Source of the DNA: Acidobacteria bacterium 13_2_20CM_57_17 | GTDB taxonomy: Bacteria; Acidobacteriota; Terriglobia; Acidiferrales; UBA7541 | Assembly (NCBI GenBank): GCA_001914785.1 | Contig: MNDE01000118.1 | Span: 1 to 61,535, forward strand | Direction: 5' to 3' | Length of the DNA: 61,535 nucleotides | The notes under the pieces: generated by a model | Databases searched by the model: none | What the model was told of the DNA's origin: nothing | What the model saw: only the letters and a program-made list of their open reading frames with translations | Position numbers and translations under genes: made by a program | In this document: positions 33,909 through 42,800 of the stretch, piece by piece | Numbering within the stretch: position 1 is the stretch's first letter | Layout of the letters: the number at the start of each line of letters is the position of its first letter

Positions 33909-35399
33909 GTGGACCAGCGCATTTCAATAACGTGGGTTGCAACCAACGCGTTCGCGCCCGATCGGCTGCGTTCGCTGCTGGAGTTCGTCAGCCGTTCGAG
34001 TCTGCTCCACGTGAAAGGGCTGCCGCCGAATCTTTACAACCTATCGGAAACATTGTCTAAAGAAGGAGGACGGCTAGACATCTCTGTCGACGACGATGGT
34101 GGACAACAGCTTGGAGGTATTCTCCAGGCGAACCGTGACAATGGGGCAGCACTTTCGTTTTCTTTAGGACCAGCCGCAACGCTGGTTCGCAGTTCTCCAC
34201 TGATTGCTGCCGTCGATCTACTTGCCGCGGGAGCACGCATGTTAGCGGCCGACCGCGGCATGGTGGCAGTCGAAAGCACGCCGGGAATTGCTCCGATGCC
34301 AATCGCAACTTGGCTTAGTCCGTCAGCAGCCGCAGAGATCGATCGTTCCCGAATAGACGGGATCGCACAAGAACAGTGGGACGGCGCGCTTCTGATCTTG
34401 CCGGAGTCTCCGACAACGTCGGTGCCACGCCAGGCGATCCGCGTGATCATGGCCACTGAAGGCGTCGATCAGGAGGCGCTCACGTTGGCAATTCGTAATG
34501 CTCTGAGTTCTTCTGACTGGGAAGTTCGCGCCTCGGCGATGCTGGGAGCGGCACGCGGCGGTCTTCAATCGCTCGGGATGCACGTAAAGCGAATGGAGAT
34601 TCCGCAGAGAGGCCCCGGAGGCGTCACTGGCGATGTTCGGAGAATGCTGCTTGCAATGCAGAAGGCCTCGCTCGTTCTTCTCTCTTGCGGAGCAATCCCT
34701 GAGACTTCCGCGGAAGCACCGGACAATCGTCCCGGAATGCAAGCCCACCTGCTGCGCAGCATCGCAGGCCTTCCTCTCCGTTTCTACGACGACTTTTCTC
34801 TCCTGACAACTGCTCTCACCCAGCCGCTTCCTCTTGTAGTACCGCAACCGGCGATTCTTCCTTGCGGATTGGATCGTGACCGTAACGGCGTTTACCGCAG
34901 CCGCAGTCTCGAGTTCATCTGGGTTCCTCCGATTGTTCACTGGCTTGGGGCGGGCACGAATGTCCGCCAGCAAACGCCAGCACAAGGCTATTTCCTCGCG
35001 CGCTGGCCGCTGCGGTCTTCCAACTCGAACGAGTACCTCCAGACTAGCTTTGCGAGGGCTCGCGAGGTTGCTGAGGAGTTCTCCTCCTCCGAGGGTCTTG
35101 CCCTTGCAATACCGACTGCGGACGAGTGGGAGATGGCAGTCCGCGGGCCCGATGCACGTCTTTTCCCGTGGGGAAACGGATGGGAAAAGGAAATGCTGTC
35201 CGCTGCTTCGCCCTGGGGGATGCGCGACTGCGCGGGAATCGTGGGCCAGTGGAGTGCGGATGGTCTCGTGTGCGGAGCCGCCCGCGACCCGCGCTGTGCT
35301 GCGCGCAGCCGCCAGGAGTCAACCGCGGCCATTCGTTTGAAAATCGACTCTCAGGTACCTTCGTCAAGCGATACGACGGCTGGAGAAGCTAGGCCATGA
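33909..35399 (+). CDS. two-part protein with C-terminal FGE/SUMF1-like domain
   Basis: 496 residues from a GTG nine bases after the giant gene. The C-terminal 100 residues follow the formylglycine-generating-enzyme/SUMF1 (C-type-lectin-like) pattern: LAIPTADEWEMAVRG, then ARLFPWGNGW, SPWGMRDCAGIVGQW and a late R-x-R. The usual GNVWEW reads AGIVGQW and the domain is short, so oxidase activity is unlikely; such folds also serve as binding domains. Residues 1-330 are unassigned: they include two alpha/beta-looking parts (MDQRISITWVATNAF; AIRVIMATEGVDQEALTLAI). It overlaps the DUF1360 gene by ATGA. It could be a partner or protector of the cargo, or a tip protein. Confidence 0.65.
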   Translation: MDQRISITWVATNAFAPDRLRSLLEFVSRSSLLHVKGLPPNLYNLSETLSKEGGRLDISVDDDGGQQLGGILQANRDNGAALSFSLGPAATLVRSSPLIAAVDLLAAGARMLAADRGMVAVESTPGIAPMPIATWLSPSAAAEIDRSRIDGIAQEQWDGALLILPESPTTSVPRQAIRVIMATEGVDQEALTLAIRNALSSSDWEVRASAMLGAARGGLQSLGMHVKRMEIPQRGPGGVTGDVRRMLLAMQKASLVLLSCGAIPETSAEAPDNRPGMQAHLLRSIAGLPLRFYDDFSLLTTALTQPLPLVVPQPAILPCGLDRDRNGVYRSRSLEFIWVPPIVHWLGAGTNVRQQTPAQGYFLARWPLRSSNSNEYLQTSFARAREVAEEFSSSEGLALAIPTADEWEMAVRGPDARLFPWGNGWEKEMLSAASPWGMRDCAGIVGQWSADGLVCGAARDPRCAARSRQESTAAIRLKIDSQVPSSSDTTAGEARP

Positions 35400-35731
35400 G
35401 CATCTTCGAATTCGTGCTCGCGGTCCTCGCCGTTTGGCGTCTGACGCACTTGCTCGTCGCCGAGGACGGCCCCTTCCAGGCAATTGCGTGGCTGCGCCGA
35501 ACCGCCGGTCATGGTTTTTGGGGATCGCTGCTCGATTGCTTCTACTGTCTCAGCCTGTGGATCGCCGTCCCCTTCGCACTATGGCTCCGCTCCTCATGGG
35601 GACAGCGGGTCTTGTTCTGGCTTGCCCTGTCGGCGGCAGCCGTTCTCGTAAATCGAGTGGCCGACCGGATCGCTCCCGATCCTCCTGATTATTTTGAAGA
35701 GCCTGAACCGAACCAGAAGGAGACCCTATGA
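35396..35731 (+). CDS. DUF1360-like small membrane protein
   Basis: 111 residues. VLAVWRLTHLLVAEDGPF at the start and LLDCFYCLSLWIAVPFALWL in the middle fit DUF1360 (R-hxx-hhh-xDGPF, then C-xxC-x-x-W). Two or three membrane segments are evident (about 4-20, 45-65 and 70-88), with a charged tail (DPPDYFEEPEPNQKE). It overlaps both neighbours by ATGA, so it is part of the operon. Its role in such clusters is unknown; a membrane step in assembly or release is a guess. Confidence 0.75.
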   Translation: MSIFEFVLAVLAVWRLTHLLVAEDGPFQAIAWLRRTAGHGFWGSLLDCFYCLSLWIAVPFALWLRSSWGQRVLFWLALSAAAVLVNRVADRIAPDPPDYFEEPEPNQKETL

Positions 35732-35952
35732 GCTGCTGCGGCAAGTCGCGCATCCCACCGATGGCTGTCCCAAAACTCCCCATCTCCCCGCCTGGCACGA
35801 TCACCTTCCAATACACGGGCAAGACGCGCCTCACCGTCATTGGTCCAGTCACCCGGCAGCGCTACGACTTCAACCACACCGGAGCGCGCGTCAGCGTCGA
35901 CCGGCGTGACAGCAACTCCCTATCCACCGTGGCCACGCTGCGACGGGTCTGA
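35728..35952 (+). CDS. 74-residue conserved-looking cluster-end protein
   Basis: After MSCCGKSRIPP comes FQYTGKTRLTVIGPVTRQRY, DFNHTGARVSVDRRD and a final LRRV. The G-P-V-T-x-x-x-Y-x-F ... VDxRD pattern is one I associate with small proteins in phage-like gene clusters, of unknown role. The two adjacent cysteines near the start recall MACC in fibre protein 1. It overlaps the DUF1360 gene by ATGA and is the last gene of the block. Confidence 0.6.
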   Translation: MSCCGKSRIPPMAVPKLPISPPGTITFQYTGKTRLTVIGPVTRQRYDFNHTGARVSVDRRDSNSLSTVATLRRV

Positions 35953-36748
35953 GCCCGGGCAGTCAGGCAGCGCGGCCCCGCAAGCTCTCCACGAATCCGC
36001 CGCTGCCCCATCACTGCCGCTTTGACCACTCTCCTCGACCGTAAGGGAGCGCGGTGTGATGATAATGTGGTGTCGAGTCGAAACGCTCGTGCGTGTTTCT
36101 ACAAGCGGCTCTGCACAAGAATTCTTGCGAAGCCTTTTTTTTGCCGCTTTTGGCCCTAGTCGTGTGGGCCAGGGTGGTGAAAAATGGCACCCTGCTGGTT
36201 CCGGGTACATTCTCCCAAAGCTACTGCACATTAAGAATCTTTATCAGCGCGTTGTTCGGATTAGCCGACGTCCGGAGGTCAACCACTTTGATCTCAGAGA
36301 GACTCGTCTGTTTTTTTGGAACGGAGCCCTCGTGAGTTCTGCGCTGCTCCTTTAATCTACCGAGTCCATTTTGTAGGCAATGCAATTAGGATCCGTGTGC
36401 CTGCGCAGTACCCGGACCTAAGCCCGACTTCGTCTCTACAGTTTGCGACTTACACCCTGCATCAAAATACAACGGTTTACAAGACCGGCGTAACCCTAAC
36501 GTGTTTTGAAAATCGGTTAAATTTGCATTCGGCCCGTCACCAGCGCCCGCAAAACCCGGTCCAGCTGGACCTCGATGCGCAAACAACATGGCCGTTGGGA
36601 CGAGAGGCGGCGGTTTTCCATACCTCGCTAGCAACTTGGACCAAAGTCCGTATTCATTTTGCAGAGGTTAAGCGATTTCAAATTCATGCGGCGATCAAAT
36701 TTCCCGCGCTAGAGTTCAGCAAGAGTGCAGCAGGTGAAATTGGAGAAC
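35953..36748. other. intergenic stretch after the eCIS block
   Basis: About 800 bp with lower GC than the eCIS genes. Open frames here (for example 36056-36355 and 36316-36756) lack ribosome sites and recognisable motifs, and I regard them as chance. The palindrome CAAGAATTCTTG (36116-36127), followed after a few bases by eight T (about 36135-36142), might end the eCIS transcript, though the stem is short. Nothing else is recognised. Confidence 0.4.
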
Positions 36749-36929
36749 TGTGCTAAGCTGTTGAAAACACGCGGCGGAGAGGTGCCAGAGTGGTTTAATG
36801 GGTCGGTTTGCTAAACCTACCTGCCCTGTTTGCACTCGCTGATTTTCACCTGTTTTCAGTAACTTCCGCTGCTCTCGGTAGCACTGCGATAGCCTCATTT
36901 GCAGGTTAGAGTGCACCAAGAGTGCACCA
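36749..36929 (+). repeat. 181-bp direct repeat, left copy (attachment-site-like)
   Basis: This is the same length as and, by hand alignment, about 92% identical (14 mismatches) to 59843-60023. A 78-bp core (36772-36849) is identical in both. It contains a tRNA-Ser 5' half, a non-tRNA segment, and two GAGTGCACCA motifs one base apart near its end. Direct repeats built on tRNA pieces are typical borders of integrated elements. No integrase gene lies between the copies. Confidence 0.75.
36776..36817 (+). pseudogene. 5' half of a tRNA-Ser(GCT)-like gene
   Basis: GGAGAGG (acceptor strand), TG, a D-arm closed by CCA/TGG, and an anticodon arm with TTGCTAA, anticodon GCT at 36810-36812, and 4 of 5 stem pairs. 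The variable arm, the TTCRA loop and the matching acceptor strand do not follow. The identical half occurs at 59870-59911. It is read as a truncated tRNA gene left by integration. Confidence 0.65.
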
Positions 36930-37104
36930 GACCAGGTTCCGTTTTACCGTCTGCCTTCTGGGTCGTTGCAGGTTCGTGTGCGGTGGGAGGCCCTCATTCG
37001 GGCCAGAACGTCTACGTTGGGGCCCAATTGTGCAACTATTTTCACTGCTTTCTAATGCTCATCACACGCTTAAGGTGAAGTCGGGATTCGTGGTGCGCCG
37101 GCGT

Positions 37105-38430
37105 TTAGGCGATGCCGAGCTTTCTCTGCATCTCTTCAAGAGAGACTCCTTTAGTCTCCGGAAAAAAGAAGAGAACGACAAGAAACTGAAGCCCCATCAT
37201 GAAAGCAAAGAAGACGAAGGGATACCCGCCGGACGATGCGGCCAACAATGGGAAGATTCCTGAAATGAGCGCGTTCATAAACCAGTGCGAGAAGCTTCCA
37301 AGGCTCTGCCCCTTGGCCCGCACTCGATTTGGAAAGACTTCGCTGAGGTAAACCCAGATTACGGCGCCTTGTGAAAACGCGAAGAATGCGATGTAGCCTA
37401 TCAGAAGCCAGACCAGGAATTTCTGATGGCGTCCCGTGAAGAATATTGTCGCAACCCCGCCGAGACACGCTGCGGTGCCCACAGAGCCGATCAGAAGCAG
37501 AGTCTTGCGGCCGATTCGATCAATGACCGACATGGCGAGCATGGTGAATACTAGGTTCGTAGCGCCTATCGCCACAGCCTGAAGATCGGAAGAAACCTTA
37601 TTGAAGCCGGCGTACGCGAAGATGTCGTTGAGGTAATACAGAATGGCGTTGATACCAGAAAGTTGGTTAAACATGCCGATAGAGACCGCCAAGAAAATTG
37701 GGAGCCGGTATTTCGAGGAGAAGAACGGATCGTCGGCGACGTGTTCCGCATCGATGGACACAATGATATCTTGGAGTTCCTGTTCGTAATTTTCTTCGCC
37801 AGTCATACGAAGTACCTCGCGCGCCTCGGCCACTCTTTTCTTTTTGACCAGCCAACGGGGGCTACGAGGGATACCGAAGAGAAGCAGAAGGAACAGGACG
37901 GCGGGTACTGCGGGAACCCCAAGCTTCCACCGCCATTCAGCAGCGCCAAGCTGCATCGTTCCCACAATGTAGTTCGAGAAATAGGCGAGGAGAATTCCGA
38001 AGACAATGTTGAACTGAAACAAACCCACGAGACGGCCTCGCCACTTAGCGGGCGCAACCTCCGCAATATACATCGGACCAAGAACGGAAGAGCCACCGAT
38101 GCCCAGCCCCCCGATGAATCGGAAAAGCACGAGAGCAAACCAGTTCCACGCAAGGGCGCAGCCCAGAGCTGATACGAGGTATAGCACGGCCATGGCGCGG
38201 AGACTATCGCGGCGTCCAATTTTGTCTCCGGGAATTCCGGCAAACATGGATCCGAGGATCGTCCCCCACAGTGCGACAGAAACTGTCAGCCCCAATGCGG
38301 CCGGAGAGAGTTTAAAGGTGTCCGTGAGCGCATGCGTGGTGCCAGCGATGACGGCAGTGTCAAATCCGAAGAGTAGTCCCCCTAGTGCTGCGACCACCGT
38401 GCTCTTCAAAAGATAAAGATTAAGTTTCAT
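37105..38430 (-). CDS. MFS sugar transporter (sugar porter family)
   Basis: 441 residues from the ATG whose complement lies at 38428-38430; an upstream in-frame start adds 11 residues without support. Sugar-porter marks are clear: LGGLLFGFDTAVIAG in helix 1, GDKIGRRDSLR after helix 2, RFIGGLGIGG, PRSPRWLVKK in the middle loop, and FFPETKGVSLEEMQ at the end. Twelve membrane helices are expected. It probably brings in a hexose by proton symport. It is transcribed away from the ROK kinase gene, so the two may share a control region, and the product of the mannosidase nearby would be a fitting substrate. Confidence 0.92.
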   Translation of the reverse strand: MKLNLYLLKSTVVAALGGLLFGFDTAVIAGTTHALTDTFKLSPAALGLTVSVALWGTILGSMFAGIPGDKIGRRDSLRAMAVLYLVSALGCALAWNWFALVLFRFIGGLGIGGSSVLGPMYIAEVAPAKWRGRLVGLFQFNIVFGILLAYFSNYIVGTMQLGAAEWRWKLGVPAVPAVLFLLLLFGIPRSPRWLVKKKRVAEAREVLRMTGEENYEQELQDIIVSIDAEHVADDPFFSSKYRLPIFLAVSIGMFNQLSGINAILYYLNDIFAYAGFNKVSSDLQAVAIGATNLVFTMLAMSVIDRIGRKTLLLIGSVGTAACLGGVATIFFTGRHQKFLVWLLIGYIAFFAFSQGAVIWVYLSEVFPNRVRAKGQSLGSFSHWFMNALISGIFPLLAASSGGYPFVFFAFMMGLQFLVVLFFFPETKGVSLEEMQRKLGIA

Positions 38431-38725
38431 AGCCCTTTCTGTGAGCCCGCGTGATTCCCCCAATCATCATATTCGCAACAAGTGGACACGCGGAGGCAAG
38501 AAATTGCGGAAGGATTGGCACGAGCAAGAACGCGTAACTGGATCGTGCTGACCGACCTCGCAGATGAAACGTGTTGCGCGGGGACGCAGTCGACTGCTGC
38601 CAAACTAGACGAATCCGGGTTCGCGAAGAAGCATTCTTCTTGAGGGGTATATATAATTCACGTGTTTCAAGGCTTTGGAGGGATTCACGCACCGCGCCAC
38701 CCGTGCAAAGAAGGATCCTCAAAAA
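38431..38725. promoter_or_regulatory. divergent control region between transporter and ROK gene
   Basis: 295 bp between two outward-reading genes. TATAAT at 38652-38657 is a good -10 for the kinase, 70 bp before its ATG, but no matching -35 lies 16-18 bp upstream, which suggests an activator-dependent promoter. No clear operator palindrome was found by eye. Confidence 0.35.
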
Positions 38726-39700
38726 ATGGAACCGACAACCAAGCTCGTCATCGGAATAGATATCGGAGGAACGAAGGTTGCCAGAGGTTTGGTAGATGCT
38801 TGCGGAGAAATTCATGTGCGCAGCAGGACGCCGATGATCACAGCCGGGGAGGCTTCGAAAGGCCTCGCCGCGGTGTCTGCCGCGATTCAAGCGTTGTTCT
38901 CGGCTTTACTGAACGACCGCGAATTGAAGCGATAGGAATTTGTGCTCCCGGGCCGCTGAATCCTGTCACGGGCATCATCATTAACCCGCCGAATCTTGCT
39001 ATCTGGCATAATCTGGCATAACTATCCGTTGGCTGGGGAAATGCGCCGTCTCTACAACGTGAACGTGAAAATCGACAATGACGCCAACGCAGCAGCTCTG
39101 GCAGAAGCAAAATGGGGCGCCGGGCGCGGGTATCGAAATGTTTTTTGTGCGAGCATTGGAACCGGCATAGGCACGGGGATTATTTTTGACGGGCGCATCT
39201 ACCATGGGAGAACCGGTGCAGCCGCCGAAGGCGGCCACATCGGGATCGACAGCAACGGACCAAGGTGTAACTGTGGGAAGCGCGGTTGCATTGAAACCTT
39301 GGCAGCAGGACCGGCCATCGGTCGGCGTGCCGGTCAGAAACTCTCTAAATATCCGAAGTCGCTGCTTGGCGAGTTGGCCAGCGGAAATGCAGATGCCGTG
39401 ACCAGCGAGATGGTTGCGAGGGCCTATGCTGCGAGAGACGCGGCTGCCGAAGAAGTGATCCGGGAAACCCTCGATTTGCTGGCCTATTGGCTTGGAAGCA
39501 TTATCGATCTCCTGGAACCCGAAGTCATCGTAATTGGGGGAGGTGTTTCGACGATGCTCGCACCTTTTTTGAATGAGATCCGTGAACGCTGGCAAGGAGC
39601 GTGCCTCAATCCGGCGCCGATGGAAATTCCACTGGTACTCGCCCGCTATGGGGAAGACGCCGGGATCGCTGGCGCTGCTGCACTGTGTGAATTCGAGTGA
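38726..39700 (+). pseudogene. ROK-family sugar kinase, broken by two frame changes
   Basis: The ATG at 38726 opens with VIGIDIGGTKVARGLVD, the phosphate-binding start of ROK kinases. The frame ends at a TAG at 38933-38935. The expected continuation (IEAIGICAPGPLNPVTG) is in another frame, and the rest (VKIDNDANAAALAEAKW with the catalytic Asp, IGTGIGTGIIFDG, and zinc motif CNCGKRGCIET) returns to the first frame at 39020. The second change is a perfect 10-bp tandem duplication of ATCTGGCATA (39001-39010 and 39011-39020). The first is a -1 (or +2) change shortly before 38935. Together they restore the frame, leaving about 30 wrong-frame codons and stops. The gene is probably inactive, unless these are sequencing errors. 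Confidence 0.85.
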
Positions 39701-39855
39701 CATGTGACGATATCGGTCAGCGTGCCGGAGCAGTGGCCACATCCACGTTCTTGTCCGCGCCACCATAATAAAAAAGCCAGCTCCCTCCATCGCGTACGAG
39801 TCTTTCTACAAGCACGACATTAGGTACCTGTCCGACTCTTGCTTCGTTAACGCAC

Positions 39856-42800
39856 TTAAGGCACGATGGTCATGGCGAGAACCACCACATTACGATTGCT
39901 CGGCAGGCTCACGCTGCGCACTACTTTGCTACCATCGAGATCAAACGAATAGCCAAAAATATGAAACGTACCGTCATCTGTTTCTCCGTCGCCTGTGAGG
40001 CGATAAGGAACGGTCACAGCCGAAGATTCCCCGCCGAAGCCTCCCGGTGAATACCAATCGCTCAGGCTCTGCGTGAAGGTCGAAGATGTCCCATCGGCAT
40101 ACGCGACGGTGAAAGTTTGTGACTTCTGACTGCCTTCCACGCCGGTAGCAAGAATCTTCAAACTGCCAAACTTACCGGGCGGTAGAGTAACCGTCGTTCC
40201 CGTGACGAGATCCGGCGCATTGGCTGGTCCCAGCCGAAACAAGACGCCCTCCCACTCCTGGTTGGCGCCCAAAGGCCGCGCCGGGAGCGCAAAACCGCCA
40301 CCGTCCAGGCTGGCCATTTCGTCGAACGTGGCACCATCCTCGTAGATGCCCGTGGCGTTGTAGGCTGAGGCAAGGTCGACAGGTACTGCCCCTTTTTTAA
40401 TTGTATTCACCTTCAAAAGCAGAGGGACACTATGCGATAAGCTGCCAGATGTTGCCGTGACAGTGACGGTAGCACTCTCCGAGCGCACAGAATTGTCCGC
40501 CTTGAGCGTGAGGGTGTTTGCCCCAAGGGCGTTGGGTGGAGTGAAAGTTGCCGTTACTCCTGCAGGCAGTCCTATCGCTGCAAGGCTCACATTGCTCTGG
40601 AACCCATTCCTCGGATTCACACGAATCGCTACTGTTGCGCTGCGCTCCTGGGTGATGGAGAGGCTTGTAGCTGAGTTAGAAAGCGAAAAATCCTTGTCGC
40701 CCGTCGCTGCTGGAGGAAGAACGTCGTACAAGGGCTGCGCTGGCTTAACGGTAGGATTTTCTTCCGAAACCGACATCGCCAAAACGCGAATCTTGGCGTT
40801 ATTGGGGAGCTTGATGGATTTTGTTCCGGGTTCCAAATCGATGGCGTAGGCGAACAAGTACGAATACGAGTAGGCCACGTTCTCGCCCGTTGCGTTGTGA
40901 TGATGCGAGCAATACCACGCCAGATCCGCGCGCTTGATGTAGCCGGGCATGATCCCGGTCATCTCCGCGTAATCATCATGCTCGTTGCGAGCCGGTCGCC
41001 GCTCGTTCCCCGGAATGGTTATGTCCTTCGCAGTCCACCGCCGGTCGTCCCACTGCCCGATGAATCCGCCCCAGTCTTGAATGTTCAACACGACTCGCTT
41101 TCCCCCTACTTCGAACGCGGCTTTTTGGTCGCCGTCGACTGAAGCCGCGAGCACGTATACCCGGTCAAAGCGGCCTAGCGGAAGATCAATTGTTTGTCCC
41201 TTCGCTCTCAGTGCATTGGGCGTGCCGGTCTTTGCGGGCGCGAGCTGAAGCTCCACGCCGTCGAATTGGATTTGCGAAGGCAGCATCTCCGCTGGTAATG
41301 CATTGCCTTTGCCGTCGAATCCAATGGTCGACTTCGTGCCGTCGTTGCTGGCTGCTGCAAGATCGTACCGCAGCTTCACCGGAACAGAGTGCACGCCGCG
41401 GACCTTCGTGGGCGCAGCGGCCAGCTTGATCGCAAATGTCCGCGGCTGATAGGCCGAGAACGAAGCCACCAGAGAACCGTCAGCCACGGTCGCTGGTCCT
41501 ACCGGTTGCTCCTGACCGTTTACCTCGCGCGCCGTGCTGATTGGGACAGCGAACGATACGCGCACGTCCTTTTGCGGTCTACCGTCCAATTCCACTAGTC
41601 GCACGATGATCTCGTGGCTCTGCTCGGCTCTTTTCAACGCTAGCAATCGCATGCGCGGGTTGCTCACCTTCAGCAACGAAAATTCCTGACCCAAGGCTCC
41701 CGCATGCTTCGAAGCTTCGAAAGCGATCAGAGGCGCATTCAGGCGCTGTCCCTGCCAGTCGGTTTGCCGGTCGCGCCAACCGCCAGCGTGTCCGGCTATG
41801 CCGTAGACAAACTCATGGTGCCCAATGTCCTGGGTGCCTTGGTCATGATATCCGCCAGCTGTTCCCGGCGTCCGAATCAGAGTTAGCCGAATAGTGTTGT
41901 CATTGGGCTTATCTGATCCGTTCTTGCAGTCGGTGAGGATCGTGGCGCCAAACTCGTTGCTCATGTCTGTCAGATCAATCCACTGGTGGGAGGGCACTTC
42001 AAACTTTTTCGGCTCTGCTGTCGGCCTCTGGATGGTTCCGATGTCCCAGTTATATGTCGCCAAGCGGTTCGAAGCGGTCAGCGGGAACGTCGCTTTCAGG
42101 TTGGACTCTCTCGTATTCCAATCGATCACATTTCCGATTTCCACGCGCTTGCCCGCGTCACCCGCGGAAAGCCGTATCGTTTGGAGAAACCCCGAGCCGG
42201 CGGTTTCCCGCGAAACTTCCAGCGCTACGCGCACCGGCCCGTTTTCCACAACGCGAATCTTTGCCGGCCCGCTTACATAGGCTTTTGGCGCTGCCTGTTC
42301 CTGATCCCAATCCATGTTCCATGCCGGCCACTGCTGAGGGTTGTCGTAGGAGATTGCCAGCCTTACTGGTCCAGCCAGCAGTTCTTTACCAATGGATTTG
42401 TCGAAGATGCTTGCGACATCTCCCTCTGGATTGAGTTTTACGCGATAGTATTCATTTTCGAGTGAATCGTTGGATACTCTCAGCCTCGATGCCGCGGACG
42501 CTGCGTCTGGCTGCACATCATAGACCGCGTAGCCTGTCGGCGGGACCTGCGCAAGAAAAAGAACTTTTCCGCCCAAGATTTGTGCCGGAACTTCGCGGCC
42601 GCCAGGACCGGTGACGTGAGCGGCTTTGGGCATCCCTCCGGGAAATTCAACGCTTGCTTCCACCAAATCCTCCCGCGCGATGTTCAGCGGATTGAAGACT
42701 ACTACCGGGACGCCTTTGGTTTCCGTATTCAAAGCTGCGGCCACACCTTCGGTGGCGTTGGCCAGAACTCCCGCAAATTGATTCATGGCTATCACGTCGT

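Noticed and set aside
33909..35399. Diversity-generating retroelement target
   Set aside because: The C-terminal fold could be of that kind, but no reverse transcriptase or template repeat occurs in the window.
641..35952. Prophage
   Set aside because: Tail parts are complete but no capsid, portal, terminase, integrase, holin or lysin gene is visible, and the ATPase, DUF4255 and LysM hub genes are those of injection systems.
36056..36756. Two overlapping open frames of about 100 and 146 codons after the eCIS block
   Set aside because: No ribosome site, no motif and composition unlike the neighbouring genes; probably non-coding.
36749..36929. Intact tRNA-Ser, or a tRNA with a group I intron
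   Set aside because: The tRNA pattern runs to the end of the anticodon stem and then stops; no T-arm, acceptor 3' strand or intron core follows within the repeat.
36989..37004. GGCCC...GGGCC hairpin after the transporter gene
   Set aside because: Stem of 5 bp without a T-run on either strand; not convincing as a terminator.
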